Shown: piece after piece, positions 17,813 through 26,624 of the stretch | Layout of the letters: every line of letters starts with the position of its first letter | How positions within the stretch are numbered: the stretch's first letter is position 1 | From: Arthrobacter sp. MN05-02 | Lineage (GTDB): Bacteria > Actinomycetota > Actinomycetes > Actinomycetales > Micrococcaceae | Reading direction: 5' to 3' | Length of the DNA: 64,000 nucleotides | Assembly: GCA_004001285.1 (NCBI GenBank) | Contig: AP018697.1 | Location: forward strand, 2,666,001 to 2,730,000 | Made by a program: the position numbers and the translations under genes | Notes under the pieces: model-generated | Seen by the model: the letters and a program-made list of their open reading frames with translations, nothing else | The model's database searches: none | What the model was told of the DNA's origin: nothing

Positions 17813-18880
17813 TCAGTGCACCCGGTCCACGACGGCCGTCACCACGGGGCGCAGGGCGGACCGCAGGGTGGCGGGCACGGCGTCGGACTCGAGGTGGGCA
17901 CGGGCCCGGGCGGCGTACTGTGCGGCGAGGTCCACGGAGTAGTCCCGCGCCCCGCTGTCCACGAGGACACGCCGCACGTGGTCGGCGTCCGACGCGGACA
18001 TCCGCGGATTCCCGACCAGCGACGAGATGCTCTCCCACTCGGGACGGGCCGCGACGTACGACATCAGGGCGGTCCGCTTGCCCTCGCGCAGGTCGCCCCA
18101 GTTCGTCTTCCCGGTGCGCGTCTCGTTGCCGAACACACCGAGCAGGTCGTCGGCGATCTGGTAGGCGATCCCGGCGTCGCGCCCGAAGTCGCCGAGACGG
18201 CCGATGACCTCCTCGTCCGCGCCCGCGAGGACGGCGCCGGCCTGCAGCGGCCCCTCGAAGGAGTAGACGGAGGTCTTCAGGCGCGCCATCTGCACGATGT
18301 CCTCGAGCGGCGGCATCGCGCTGGTCAGGGAGGTCTCGATGTCGAGGAACTCCCCCGCCGCGGATGCGAACACCGCTTCGTCGAGGATCTCGCCGAGGCG
18401 GCGCCTCGTGGCGGACGGCGCCTCGGCCCGCTCGAGCAGGCGGTACGCGTTGGACAGCGCCAGATCACCGGCGATGACTCCCGCGGAGAAGCCGATGTGG
18501 CGCGCGCCGTCGGGCGACAGACCCGCGTCCTCCGCGATTCTCCGATACCGGCCGGAGACGTTCGGGATACCGCGGCGGATGAAGTCCCGGTCGATCACGT
18601 CGTCGTGCACGATCAGCGCGGTGTGCAGCATCTCGAAGGCCGCGCCGACCTCGGCCGCGTTGTCGAGGTCGGTACCGCCGAGCATCTGGTAGGCGGACAT
18701 CACCAGCCGGGGCCGGAAGCGCTTCCCCCCTGCCGTGCACCGCTCGAGGGTCTCCCACAGAGCGGTGTATCCGGATCCGATCTTCGCGGCGCGGACCTTG
18801 GACTCGTCGAAGAACCGGGCGAGGGCGCCCTCCACCTGCTCGAGCCCGGCGGGCGCGGCCAGCAGAGTGTCCATGTCCAT
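17813..18880 (-). CDS. crtE: Geranylgeranyl diphosphate synthase
   Basis: The polyprenyl synthase motifs are present: first Asp-rich motif VHDDVIDRD, GKRFRPRLV upstream of it, and the second Asp-rich motif QIADDLLG. It elongates FPP or DMAPP with IPP to GGPP, the substrate for crtB directly downstream. I choose ATG 18880 (355 residues); ATG 18874 is possible, and an upstream TTG at 18895 lies inside the promoter. First gene of the crt operon, divergent from idi, which supplies its IPP/DMAPP. Confidence 0.9.
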   Translation of the reverse strand: MDMDTLLAAPAGLEQVEGALARFFDESKVRAAKIGSGYTALWETLERCTAGGKRFRPRLVMSAYQMLGGTDLDNAAEVGAAFEMLHTALIVHDDVIDRDFIRRGIPNVSGRYRRIAEDAGLSPDGARHIGFSAGVIAGDLALSNAYRLLERAEAPSATRRRLGEILDEAVFASAAGEFLDIETSLTSAMPPLEDIVQMARLKTSVYSFEGPLQAGAVLAGADEEVIGRLGDFGRDAGIAYQIADDLLGVFGNETRTGKTNWGDLREGKRTALMSYVAARPEWESISSLVGNPRMSASDADHVRRVLVDSGARDYSVDLAAQYAARARAHLESDAVPATLRSALRPVVTAVVDRVH

Positions 18881-18886
18881 AGGTAA

Positions 18887-18916
18887 AGTAAACAACGGAT
18901 AGTGCGCCGCTGACGA
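18887..18916 (-). promoter_or_regulatory. Candidate leaderless promoter of crtE with tandem TTTAC
   Basis: TTTACT (18887-18892) ends exactly 6 nt before the crtE ATG, the spacing expected for a leaderless transcript; TCGTCA (18911-18916) lies 18 nt upstream as a -35. The -10 is part of a tandem TTTACTTTACC. The 121-nt crtE-idi gap would have to hold divergent promoters for both genes, and the TTTAC tandem may also be an operator. Confidence 0.45.
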
Positions 18917-19001
18917 AACACAGGGCGTAGGGTGCCCGGCCGGTCGGCCGGTGGCAGCGGGCTCCGCCCGGCATGCGGACGATCAGCGGAGGAGAGCCAC
19001 G

Positions 19002-19598
19002 ATGGCGAGCGAGACGGGCACGATGGAGCAGTCGGCGGCGGACGGCACGGGCCAGGAGGTGGTGGTGCTGCTCGCGGAGGACGGCACGGCGCTCGGCACC
19101 CACGAGAAGGCGACCGTCCACACGCTCGACACCCCGCTCCACCTCGCCTTCTCCACGCACGTGTTCGACGACGCCGGGCGCATCCTCGTGACTCGCCGTG
19201 CACTGTCGAAGAAAGCCTGGCCCGGGGTCTGGACCAATTCCTTCTGCGGGCACCCCGCCCCGGGAGAGACCTTCGAGGCAGCTGTCCACCGGCGTGCGGC
19301 CCAGGAGCTCGGCTTCGCCGTGAGGGACATCAGGCCCGCGCTCCCCGACTTCAGGTATCGGGCCGTCGATGCCTCCGGCATCGTCGAGAACGAGATCTGC
19401 CCCGTCTACACGGCGATCGCGGACAGCGCCGTCGATCCGCTGCCCGACGAGGTGATGGACTACCAGTGGGCCGACGCCGCCGGACTCGTGCGGGCCGTCA
19501 CCGCGACGCCGTGGGCGTTCAGCCCCTGGCTCACCTTCCAGCTCCCCCTGCTGTACCCGCAGGGCGCCGACGGGCCGGGCCCCCGCGACCTCCCCTGA
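19002..19598 (+). CDS. idi: Isopentenyl-diphosphate delta-isomerase, type 1
   Basis: A 198-residue Nudix-fold isomerase that interconverts IPP and DMAPP. Family motifs are clear: LHLAFSTHVFDD, TNSFCGHPAPGE with the active-site Cys (NSFCGHP), then RRAAQELGF and the acidic ENEICPVY with the metal and catalytic glutamates. ATG 19002 is chosen because GGAGGAG lies 7 nt upstream; a longer frame from 18951 lacks such a site. Divergent from crtE-crtB-crtI, it probably feeds carotenoid synthesis. Confidence 0.93.
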   Translation: MASETGTMEQSAADGTGQEVVVLLAEDGTALGTHEKATVHTLDTPLHLAFSTHVFDDAGRILVTRRALSKKAWPGVWTNSFCGHPAPGETFEAAVHRRAAQELGFAVRDIRPALPDFRYRAVDASGIVENEICPVYTAIADSAVDPLPDEVMDYQWADAAGLVRAVTATPWAFSPWLTFQLPLLYPQGADGPGPRDLP

Positions 19599-19676
19599 CG
19601 ACGCCGGCTGCAGGGTCCGCACCCCGAGCCATAGTCTTGTAGCGGCACCATTTCAACGACGAAAGAGAGTATCGCC

Positions 19677-20876
19677 ATGGCGACACCCACGCCATCCCCC
19701 GACGACGTCGTTCTCGTCGGCGGCGCCCGCACACCCCTCGGACGCCTCAACGGACAGCTCGCCTCGTTCACCGCCGTCGAGCTCGGCGCCCTCGCCATCG
19801 CCGGCGCACTGGACCGGGCCGGTCTCGAACCCGCCGCCGTCGACGCCGTCATCCTGGGCCACGTGGTCCAGGCGGGCTGCGGACAGAACCCGGCACGGCA
19901 GTCCGCCGTGGGGGCAGGGATCTCCTGGAACGTCCCGGCCGTCACCCTCAACAAGGTCTGCCTCTCCGGGCTCACGGCCGTGATCGACGCGGCCCGCCTG
20001 ATCCGCAGCGGCGAGGCGCGTGTCGTGGTCGCCGGCGGCCAGGAGTCGATGACGCGCGGACCACACCTGCTGCCCGGCTCCCGCCAGGGCTGGAACTACG
20101 GCTCCGTCTCCGCCCTGGACTCGGTGGCCCACGACGGGCTGACCGATGCCTTCGACCACGACTCGATGGGGGCCTCGACGGAACGCGGCAACGTACGCCT
20201 CGAGATCGACCGGACGGCCCAGGATGCGGTGGCCGCGGCCTCCCACCAGCGCGCGGCGGCCGCCACCGACAGCGGCCTCCTCGCCGAGGAGATCGTCCCC
20301 GTCACCGTCCGGCAGCGGAAGGGCGACGACGTCGTCCTCACCACGGACGAGGGCATCCGGCCGACGACCACCGTGGAGTCCCTCGCGAAGCTTCGCCCCG
20401 CGTTCAACCCCGACGGCGCGATCACGGCGGGCAACTCGTCGCCCCTGTCCGACGGCGCGGCGGCACTCGTGGTCACCACCCGCTCCTACGCCGAGGAGAG
20501 GGGCCTGGGGGTACTCGCCGTCGTCGGACGCCCCGGCCAGGTGGCCGGCCCCGACAACACGCTGCACTCGCAGCCCTCGGCCGCTATCCGGCAGGCACTC
20601 GACCGGGCGGGGTGGACCGCGGCGGACCTCGACTTCATCGAGATCAACGAGGCCTTCGGATCCGTGGCCGTCCAGTCGCTCAAGGACCTCGACTACCCGC
20701 TGGAGCAGTGCAACATCCACGGCGGAGCCATCGCCCTGGGTCACCCGATCGGTGCTTCGGGCGCGCGCCTGGCACTGCATGCGGCCATGGAACTCGCCCG
20801 GCGCGGATCCGGGAGGTCCGCCGTGAGCCTCTGTGGCGGTGGCGGCCAGGGAGAGGCCCTGCTCCTCTGGCGCTGA
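19677..20876 (+). CDS. Acetyl-CoA C-acetyltransferase (thiolase)
   Basis: The 399-residue protein is a complete thiolase with the acyl-accepting Cys95 in NKVCLSG, His356 in GHPIGASG and the second catalytic Cys386 in SLCGGGGQG. It either condenses two acetyl-CoA or cleaves acetoacetyl-CoA; the sequence alone does not give direction. It follows idi by 78 nt on the same strand. A role in isoprenoid precursor supply is unlikely unless the host has a mevalonate pathway; beta-oxidation or polyhydroxyalkanoate metabolism is as likely. TAGTCT near 19633 is a weak -10. Confidence 0.9.
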   Translation: MATPTPSPDDVVLVGGARTPLGRLNGQLASFTAVELGALAIAGALDRAGLEPAAVDAVILGHVVQAGCGQNPARQSAVGAGISWNVPAVTLNKVCLSGLTAVIDAARLIRSGEARVVVAGGQESMTRGPHLLPGSRQGWNYGSVSALDSVAHDGLTDAFDHDSMGASTERGNVRLEIDRTAQDAVAAASHQRAAAATDSGLLAEEIVPVTVRQRKGDDVVLTTDEGIRPTTTVESLAKLRPAFNPDGAITAGNSSPLSDGAAALVVTTRSYAEERGLGVLAVVGRPGQVAGPDNTLHSQPSAAIRQALDRAGWTAADLDFIEINEAFGSVAVQSLKDLDYPLEQCNIHGGAIALGHPIGASGARLALHAAMELARRGSGRSAVSLCGGGGQGEALLLWR

Positions 20877-20895
20877 GAGCCCGACGGGTCCGGTT

Positions 20896-20945
20896 GCAGA
20901 TACGAAGAAGCCCCGCTTCGAAAGAAGCGGGCTTTTCGTGTCTGC
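20896..20945. terminator. Bidirectional terminator between thiolase gene and rplL
   Basis: An imperfect long hairpin (arms around gcagatacgaagaagccccgc and its near complement) lies between two convergent genes, the thiolase ending at 20876 and rplL ending at 20983. The arms carry a few G-T or unpaired positions. It can serve both strands. Confidence 0.65.
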
Positions 20946-20982
20946 GACGGTTCCGGCGTGCCGGACCCGGGAGCAGCGGGTG

Positions 20983-21363
20983 TTACTTGAGGGTGACGGT
21001 GGCGCCGGCGGCCTCGAGGGCCTCCTTGGCCTTGTCTGCGGCTTCCTTGGTGACACCCTCGAGGACGGCCTTGGGCGCGCTGTCGACGACGTCCTTGGCT
21101 TCCTTCAGGCCCAGCGAGGTGAGCGCGCGAACTTCCTTGATCACTGCGATCTTCTTGTCGCCTGCAGCCTCGAGGACGACGTCGAACGAGGTCTGCTCCT
21201 CTTCGGCGGCTTCGCCGGCTCCGCCACCGGCGGGGCCTGCGACTGCAACGGCAGCAGCGGTGACATCGAAGGTCTCCTCGAACAGCTTGACGAAGTCCGA
21301 GAGTTCGATGATGGACAGTTCCTTGAAAGCTTCGATGAGCTCTTCGTTGGTGAGCTTCGCCAT
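20983..21363 (-). CDS. rplL: 50S ribosomal protein L7/L12
   Basis: The 126-residue protein starts [20 protein letters not shown], has an Ala/Gly-rich hinge ([17 protein letters not shown]) and ends in the conserved C-terminal domain [20 protein letters not shown]. It forms the ribosomal stalk that recruits GTPase factors. ATG 21363 is fixed by homology; the frame is open much further upstream but that part is out of frame with rplJ and unlike L12. It follows rplJ by 58 nt. Confidence 0.96.
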   Translation of the reverse strand: MAKLTNEELIEAFKELSIIELSDFVKLFEETFDVTAAAVAVAGPAGGGAGEAAEEEQTSFDVVLEAAGDKKIAVIKEVRALTSLGLKEAKDVVDSAPKAVLEGVTKEAADKAKEALEAAGATVTLK

Positions 21364-21421
21364 GGGAGGCGTCCTTCCTTTAGTGGTGCACTGCACCTTC
21401 AGTGTGTGGATCGAGGCGAAA

Positions 21422-22021
21422 CTAGTTCGCTTCGGTTGCTGCGGCTTCCTCGGCGGGAGCCTCCGTGGCAGCTTCTGCAGGAGCAGCAGCTTCCTCGGCA
21501 GCAGGAGCGTCGGCGTCGGCTGCAGGTGCAGCGCCGCTTCCCTCCTCGAGCTTGATGCGCAGGGCATCGACGGTGCGGGCCAGGGCGGACATCGGTGCCT
21601 TGAGTACACCTGCGACCCGGGCGAGCTGGAGCTCACGCGACTCGAGGGCCGCCAGGGCGACGACCTCGGATGCGTCGAGGGCCTTGCCCTCGAAGATTCC
21701 GGTCTTGATGACGAGCTTCGGGTTGGCTTTCGCGAAATCCGTGAGGCTCTTGGCGGCAGCTACGGCGTCACCCTTGATGAAGGCGATCGCGGTGGGTCCG
21801 GACAGCTGGCCTTCGAACGCGTCGATGCCTGCTTCCTTCGCCGCGATGCCCGTCAGGGTGTTCTTGACGACGGAGAACTTGGTGTCCGCGCCAAGGGCAC
21901 GGCGCAGTTCCTTGAGCTGAGCAACAGTGAGCCCGCGGTATTCGGTCAGGACAGCGGCGGTGGAGTCCTTGAAATCGGTGGTGATCTCATCCACTGCAGA
22001 AACCTTTGTTGGCGTTGCCAT
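21422..22021 (-). CDS. rplJ: 50S ribosomal protein L10
   Basis: The 199-residue protein has the L10 core ([26 protein letters not shown]) and a long Ala/Glu-rich C-terminal tail of about 30 residues after the L12-binding helix, which is common in actinobacteria. L10 anchors the L7/L12 stalk on 23S rRNA. ATG 22021 has a GGAGGGTT site just upstream. A terminator-like hairpin with U-tract lies in its leader (22065-22093), which suggests attenuation. Confidence 0.95.
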   Translation of the reverse strand: MATPTKVSAVDEITTDFKDSTAAVLTEYRGLTVAQLKELRRALGADTKFSVVKNTLTGIAAKEAGIDAFEGQLSGPTAIAFIKGDAVAAAKSLTDFAKANPKLVIKTGIFEGKALDASEVVALAALESRELQLARVAGVLKAPMSALARTVDALRIKLEEGSGAAPAADADAPAAEEAAAPAEAATEAPAEEAAATEAN

Positions 22022-22064
22022 AACCCTCCTTCCGGGGAATATGCGCCGGCTTTCCAGCTCCAAC

Positions 22065-22093
22065 AAAAAACGCCCCGCGCAGATGCACGGGGC
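22065..22093 (-). promoter_or_regulatory. Attenuator-like terminator in the rplJ leader
   Basis: On the minus strand GCCCCG (22088-22093) pairs with CGGGGC (22072-22077) and is followed by six T (22070-22065), with AAA before the stem able to pair into the T run. This is a true U-tract terminator, yet it stands 44 nt upstream of the rplJ start rather than after a gene. Leader attenuation of rplJL is known in Bacillus (L10 leader); here it is an inference from position and shape. Confidence 0.65.
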
Positions 22094-22251
22094 TTTGCTC
22101 GACACGGGCGGAGGCCGGTGGAGAGGAGCTTCGTTCACCTGCGTAGGCCGTCCCTCGCGGGAACTTTCGGATCCGAGTCCTTCTTCCTGGTCGCGCACGG
22201 ATGCGCTGCAACGAAGTGGAGGTGGATCGACCGACGGTCTTTGGTACTTAA

Positions 22252-22280
22252 AGCCTACGTGACGCACCCGGCGCCACCAA
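22252..22280 (-). promoter_or_regulatory. Candidate rplJL promoter
   Basis: TTGGTG (22275-22280) and TAGGCT (22252-22257) are 17 nt apart on the minus strand, about 230 nt upstream of rplJ. The same TAGGCT hexamer is the best -10 for mshD (41869) and the PfpI gene (61871). It overlaps the gap after the GNAT gene, whose stop is at 22288. Confidence 0.45.
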
Positions 22281-22287
22281 ATCGACG

Positions 22288-23373
22288 TCAGGCGAGCACC
22301 TTCTGCCAGCCCGCGGTCCTACCCGATGCCCTGAATCCGAGGGCCACGTTGACGTCGAGCATGAACGTGTTCTCCTCGGCGTTCCACGTGTAGATGCGCT
22401 CCGCAGTGGGCCAGGCGTCCCGCGCGCGCCGGAGGTTGGCCGCCTTGAGCCAGGTCCCCAGGCGGTGCCCCCGGTGCTCGTCGAGCACCAGGGTGTCCTC
22501 CTGGTAGACGACGGCGGGCCGGGCCTCCGAGCGCTCGAGGATGGTGTGGCCCACCAGCTGCCCGCTCGCCGCATGCCGCACGGCGCACACGAGGCTCGAG
22601 GTACCGCCGGCCAGCGTCCGCTGCTCCTCCCGGCGGATGCGGTCGGCGTCCCATGCCTCCTCCTCCTGCGCGAACCCGCCGAGGGGCGGGTCCGTGCTCA
22701 TCTTCCGGCGCAGGAGTGCGTAGTCCTCGACGAGGTCGTCCGGGCACCGGTCCACCCACTCCACGAGGTCGTAGTCCCCGGAGCCGATGATCCGGGCCGC
22801 GTGCTCGAGCCGCAGGGCATCCTCGACGTCGTCGAGGGTGAGCACGCTCTGGCGGTCCACCTGCACCAGGTCGAAGCCGGACCGCCGCGCGAAGACCGCG
22901 GAGGCGTCCGTCGCCGGGAAGAAGCCGGCGCCGGTGGGCGGGACGAGCCGGGCGTCCGCCGCCGGCTCGTCCCCGGCGCGGGCATCGCTCCACGACATGA
23001 TGATGGTGCGGCCCCGGTGTGCCATCTCCTGCTCCACGAAGGACAGGAGGGAGGTGGCGATTCCCCGGCGGCGGTGGGACGGCGCCACCTCGATCTGCAC
23101 GAAGGCGGTCTGCGGGTTGTCCCGCAGGGGGATGCTGAGCCGCGCGTTCGCGACGATGTCCGATCCGTCCCGCGCGACGCCGAGCACGTACTCCCGGTCG
23201 GGTGTCGCCTGGAGCATGACGAGCCTCTCCCCCGCGTCCACGCTGTGGTCGTCGTGCCCCCAGACGGCGCGCTCCACGGCGTTGCTCACCGCGGCACTCT
23301 GCGCGAAGTCCCTTCCCCCGTCCGCGTCGAGCGTCGCGGGGATCGGGAGTTGCTCGGTGGTGATCGTCGACAT
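22288..23373 (-). CDS. GNAT-family N-acetyltransferase, two tandem domains
   Basis: The 361-residue protein has two GNAT folds. The first acetyl-CoA loop reads HRRRGIATSLLSFVE (about residues 98-113), the second DEHRGHRLGTWLKAANL (about residues 297-313). Double-GNAT proteins of this size are common in actinobacteria and often of unknown substrate; mshD at 41881 is the known example in this window, but this protein is not MshD. It stands alone between rplJL and rplKA on the same strand. Function beyond acetyl transfer cannot be given. Confidence 0.8.
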   Translation of the reverse strand: MSTITTEQLPIPATLDADGGRDFAQSAAVSNAVERAVWGHDDHSVDAGERLVMLQATPDREYVLGVARDGSDIVANARLSIPLRDNPQTAFVQIEVAPSHRRRGIATSLLSFVEQEMAHRGRTIIMSWSDARAGDEPAADARLVPPTGAGFFPATDASAVFARRSGFDLVQVDRQSVLTLDDVEDALRLEHAARIIGSGDYDLVEWVDRCPDDLVEDYALLRRKMSTDPPLGGFAQEEEAWDADRIRREEQRTLAGGTSSLVCAVRHAASGQLVGHTILERSEARPAVVYQEDTLVLDEHRGHRLGTWLKAANLRRARDAWPTAERIYTWNAEENTFMLDVNVALGFRASGRTAGWQKVLA

Positions 23374-23435
23374 CGGTCCAGCATAGGGTCAGTGATTGGG
23401 ATTACTCAACCACTGTTGCCCCTGGACACGAAAAG

Positions 23436-23459
23436 GCCCCGCGGCGCAGGCCGCGGGGC
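23436..23459 (-). terminator. Intrinsic terminator after rplA
   Basis: A 10-bp GC stem (gccccgcggc and complement, loop gcag) is followed on the minus strand by CTTTTCG. It lies 16 nt after the rplA stop and ends the rplK-rplA unit before the GNAT gene. Confidence 0.8.
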
Positions 23460-23475
23460 TCGTCCGGAGGTGCAC

Positions 23476-24180
23476 CTAGCCGGCGAAGACCTTCGTGACA
23501 CTCGGATCGACGGAGATGCCGGGCCCGAAGGTGGTCGAGACCGTCGCCTTCTGGATGTAGCGGCCCTTCGAAGCCGACGGCTTCAGTCGGAGGATCTCCT
23601 CGAGCGCTGCGGCGTAGTTCTCGCCCAGCTTCTGCTCGTCGAAGGAGACCTTGCCGATGATGAAGTGGAGGTTCGAGTGCTTGTCGACACGGAAATCGAT
23701 CTTGCCACCCTTGATGTCGGTGACGGCCTTGGCGACGTCCGCCGTGACCGTGCCGGTCTTCGGGTTCGGCATCAGGTTGCGGGGGCCGAGGATCTTTCCG
23801 AGGCGTCCCACCTTGCCCATCAGGTCCGGGGTCGCGACCGCGGCGTCGAAGTCGGTCCAGCCGCCCGAGACCTTCTCGATCATGTCGTCGGAACCGACGA
23901 AGTCGGCGCCGGCCGCGATGGCCGCCTCTGCCTTCTCACCGGTGGCGAAGACCAGGACGCGGGCGGTCTTGCCCGTGCCGTGGGGGAGGTTCACGGTGCC
24001 ACGGACCATCTGGTCCGCCTTGCGCGGGTCCACTCCGAGACGGAAGGACACCTCCACCGTGGCGTCGAACTTGGAAGGATTGGTCTCCTTCGCGAGGACT
24101 ACCGCTTCGAGGGGGGCGTACTGCTTGTCCGCCTCGATCTTCGCGGCAGCTCCCTTGTATGCTTTGCTGCGCTGTGCCAT
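23476..24180 (-). CDS. rplA: 50S ribosomal protein L1
   Basis: The 234-residue protein starts [19 protein letters not shown] and has the L1 signature [22 protein letters not shown]1 forms the mobile stalk at the E site and, in E. coli, represses rplK-rplA translation by binding the mRNA. ATG 24180 is preferred because AAGGAG lies upstream; the frame continues open to 24234 but without homology. It follows rplK by 147 nt. Confidence 0.96.
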   Translation of the reverse strand: MAQRSKAYKGAAAKIEADKQYAPLEAVVLAKETNPSKFDATVEVSFRLGVDPRKADQMVRGTVNLPHGTGKTARVLVFATGEKAEAAIAAGADFVGSDDMIEKVSGGWTDFDAAVATPDLMGKVGRLGKILGPRNLMPNPKTGTVTADVAKAVTDIKGGKIDFRVDKHSNLHFIIGKVSFDEQKLGENYAAALEEILRLKPSASKGRYIQKATVSTTFGPGISVDPSVTKVFAG

Positions 24181-24327
24181 CTGCTTGTTCTCCTTATGCA
24201 GTCGTGGTCTGCGGACCGCGCTGGGCCCTGCCACTCACGCCGTCGTCCGCGGGATGCGTCGTCGTCGTGCTGTGAAAATGGTGTGTGCCCTGTCCGGTGG
24301 TGCCGGACGAGGCGGTGGTGAAGGGGG

Positions 24328-24758
24328 TCAGCCCTCGACCGTGATGCCCATCGAGCGGGCGGTGCCGGCGATGATCTTCGCGGCGGCCTGGACGTCGTTG
24401 GCGTTGAGGTCCTCCATCTTCATGGTGGCGATCTCTTCGACCTGGGCGTTGGTCAGCTTCGCGACCTTCACGGTGTGCGGCGTGCCCGAGCTCTTGGCGA
24501 CTCCGGCTGCCTTCTTGATCAGTTCGGCTGCCGGCGGGGTCTTGGTGATGAAGGTGAACGAGCGGTCCTCGTACACCGTGATCTCCACGGGGATGACGTT
24601 TCCGCGCTGGGATTCCGTCGCGGCGTTGTACGCCTTGCAGAATTCCATGATGTTGACACCGTGCTGGCCAAGCGCGGGACCAATCGGAGGAGCCGGGTTG
24701 GCGGCGCCTGCATTGATCTGCAGCTTGATGAGGCCGGTGACCTTTTCTTGGGGGCCAT
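24328..24758 (-). CDS. rplK: 50S ribosomal protein L11 (frame broken by a 1-bp deletion)
   Basis: The main frame reads [28 protein letters not shown], the L11 N-domain, and ends [12 protein letters not shown]. The normal start MAPKK sits in another frame at ATG 24758. One missing T in the T4 run at 24743-24746 (A on the coding strand) accounts for it: MAPKK would join KVTGLIKL. The span, 431 nt, is 432 minus 1, giving 143 residues. L11 binds the GTPase-associated centre and is needed for the stringent response. Probably a sequence error. Confidence 0.93.
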
Positions 24759-24816
24759 GAAAGGGTCCTTCTCTTGCATTGCGTTCCCGCGGGACAGGAG
24801 CGTCCTGCGGGGTGGT

Positions 24817-24875
24817 GGCCATCATGGCGTGATGGCCGAACGGCGCTTCCCCGCCGAGCAGACGGGGAAGCGCCG
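24817..24875 (-). other. Two adjacent hairpins between nusG and rplK
   Basis: The first is a 13-bp perfect stem (cggcgcttccccg, 24841-24853, with 24863-24875, 9-nt loop) starting 6 nt after the nusG stop; it looks like a nusG terminator. The second is an 8-bp stem (ggccatca, 24817-24824, with 24830-24837, 5-nt loop) just beyond it, in the rplK leader. No U-tract follows either. Confidence 0.6.
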
Positions 24876-24880
24876 AAGCT

Positions 24881-25774
24881 TCACTGGATCTTGGTGACCT
24901 GGTTGTAGGAGAGCGTGACCGGGGTCTCGCGCTCGAAGATCGACACGAGCACCACGAGCTGCTGCGACTCGTGCTTGATCTCGGAGATCGTCGCCGGGAG
25001 CGTCTCGAAGGGGCCCTCGTTGACGGTGACGGACTCGCCGACCTCGAAGTTGACGGTGGCGGGGGTGAACTGCGGCTGCACGGGCTTGCCCGACTCGGCG
25101 TCCGTGTGGACGATCGTGTGCTCGAGCATCGAGAACACCTCGTTGAGGCTCAGCGGAACAGGGTTGTGGGCGTTGCCCACGAAGCCGGTGACACCGGGAG
25201 TGTGGCGGACGGCGCCCCAGGACTCGTCGGTGAGTTCCATGCGGACCAGCACGTAGCCGGGGATGCGCACGCGGTTGACGATCTTCCGCGTGGTGTTCTT
25301 GATCTCCACGACCTCTTCCATCGGCACCTGGATCTCGAAGATGTAGTCTTCCATGTCCAGGGTCTGGATGCGGGTCTCGAGGTTGGCCTTCACGCGGTTC
25401 TCGTAGCCTGCGTAGGAGTGGATGACGTACCAGTCACCCTCCTGGCGGCGGAGCCGGGCCTTGAAGGCGGCGACGGGATCCTCCGCAGGGACGTCCTCGG
25501 CCGGAGCGTCCCCGGCCTCGTCGGCCTCGGAGGCTGCGGCCTCGTCCACGGCGTCGGTGGCCGTCGCGTCGATGTCGCCGTCGGCGGCATCGAGCTCGGC
25601 GTCGTCCGCGAGGAGTCCGTCCTCGGCCGTGACGTCGGTATCGGCGGGGTACTCGTCGGAGTCCTCAGCAGGCACGTCGACGTCGGAGGCGTCGACCTCC
25701 GCCTCCGTCCCGTACTCCTCGTTCTCCAGACCATCTTCGGGAGTGATCTGCCGTTCGAGTTCTTGCTCGGACAC
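24881..25774 (-). CDS. nusG: Transcription termination/antitermination factor NusG with a long acidic N-terminus
   Basis: Residues of about 110-297 are a standard NusG: NGN domain from [17 protein letters not shown] to the [12 protein letters not shown] region, then a KOW domain ([19 protein letters not shown]). NusG binds RNA polymerase and couples it to Rho or, with S10, to the ribosome. The first 105 residues or so are extremely rich in Asp, Glu and Ala, a low-complexity extension known in actinobacterial NusG but long here. The position between secE and rplK is conserved in bacteria. Confidence 0.95.
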   Translation of the reverse strand: MSEQELERQITPEDGLENEEYGTEAEVDASDVDVPAEDSDEYPADTDVTAEDGLLADDAELDAADGDIDATATDAVDEAAASEADEAGDAPAEDVPAEDPVAAFKARLRRQEGDWYVIHSYAGYENRVKANLETRIQTLDMEDYIFEIQVPMEEVVEIKNTTRKIVNRVRIPGYVLVRMELTDESWGAVRHTPGVTGFVGNAHNPVPLSLNEVFSMLEHTIVHTDAESGKPVQPQFTPATVNFEVGESVTVNEGPFETLPATISEIKHESQQLVVLVSIFERETPVTLSYNQVTKIQ

Positions 25775-25881
25775 CTAGCCGCCTGCTTTCTGACATTCTT
25801 CGCAAGTCTGTCTTGCTTGCCTGTACTCAACCCGACACGGCGACAGCCGTGCCGGAACGTGCATTCCCGGAAGGGTCAGCG

Positions 25882-26139
25882 TCAGTTGTCGCCGAAGACC
25901 CACACCGCGCCGGCCCCGAACAGGAGGTCCAGGGCGGTCACGAGGAGCATCATGATGACCACGAAGGCGAGGACGGTGATGGTGAATCGAACCAGCTCCC
26001 GACGGGTGGGCGTGACGACCTTCCCGAGCTCCGCGAGGACCTGGCGGATGAACAGCATGATGCGTCCGAAGAAGCCGCGCCGGGGAGCCTTCTTCTCGGA
26101 GGGGCTTCCCTTGGAGCTGCTCGCAGCCGTATCGGTCAC
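25882..26139 (-). CDS. secE: Preprotein translocase subunit SecE
   Basis: An 85-residue protein with a charged N-terminal part and one C-terminal membrane helix (about residues 52-78), including the conserved LAELGKVVTPTRRELVRFT segment. SecE stabilises SecY in the membrane. I prefer GTG 26139 (VTDTAASSSKG), with a TGAGG site 7 nt upstream; ATG 26151 is possible. The chain tRNA-Trp, secE, nusG, rplK, rplA is conserved. Confidence 0.9.
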   Translation of the reverse strand: MTDTAASSSKGSPSEKKAPRRGFFGRIMLFIRQVLAELGKVVTPTRRELVRFTITVLAFVVIMMLLVTALDLLFGAGAVWVFGDN

Positions 26140-26293
26140 CTTCAACCTCATCAATCTGTGTGGTGTTCCAGCAGGACCACCAGTGGCGCCCCCAGCTGAT
26201 CATGTGTACCGCCGCGCGGGGCCTGTGCCTGCGCCGGGGCTTCGTGATCTTTTTTCTGCCGTGCCTTCGCCGTCTTTCCGCGAAGGCCACGCG

Positions 26294-26366
26294 CAGGGCA
26301 GACAGGACTCGAACCTGCAACCTGCGGTTTTGGAGACCGCTGCGCTACCAATTGCGCCACTACCCT
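26294..26366 (-). tRNA. tRNA-Trp (anticodon CCA)
   Basis: The minus strand folds into a 73-nt cloverleaf. The acceptor stem pairs AGGGTAG with CTGCCCT, the anticodon loop is CTCCAAA with anticodon CCA, and the T-loop is TTCGAGT. The 3' CCA is not encoded. It is the only tRNA gene found in the window and lies about 150 nt upstream of secE. Confidence 0.96.
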
Positions 26367-26624
26367 TCGGATCGAAACATCCAGCTACCACTCCGGACGG
26401 CCCGGTGAGGGCACGAACCATCATGGTGTTTCAACACCGAGGAACAAGTCTACGCATTCACCGGCGGAACGTCGAACCGGGGCGTCCCGCCGGCCCCGCC
26501 GCCCGGTGGCCACGGCCTTCCGGCGGCCCCGCGACTCCTCCGTCCCGGTGGGCCGATGCCGAGCCGGACAGGGGCCACCGCCTAAGCTGGAAACCGACAC
26601 AAGACCCTCACCGAACGGGACCCG

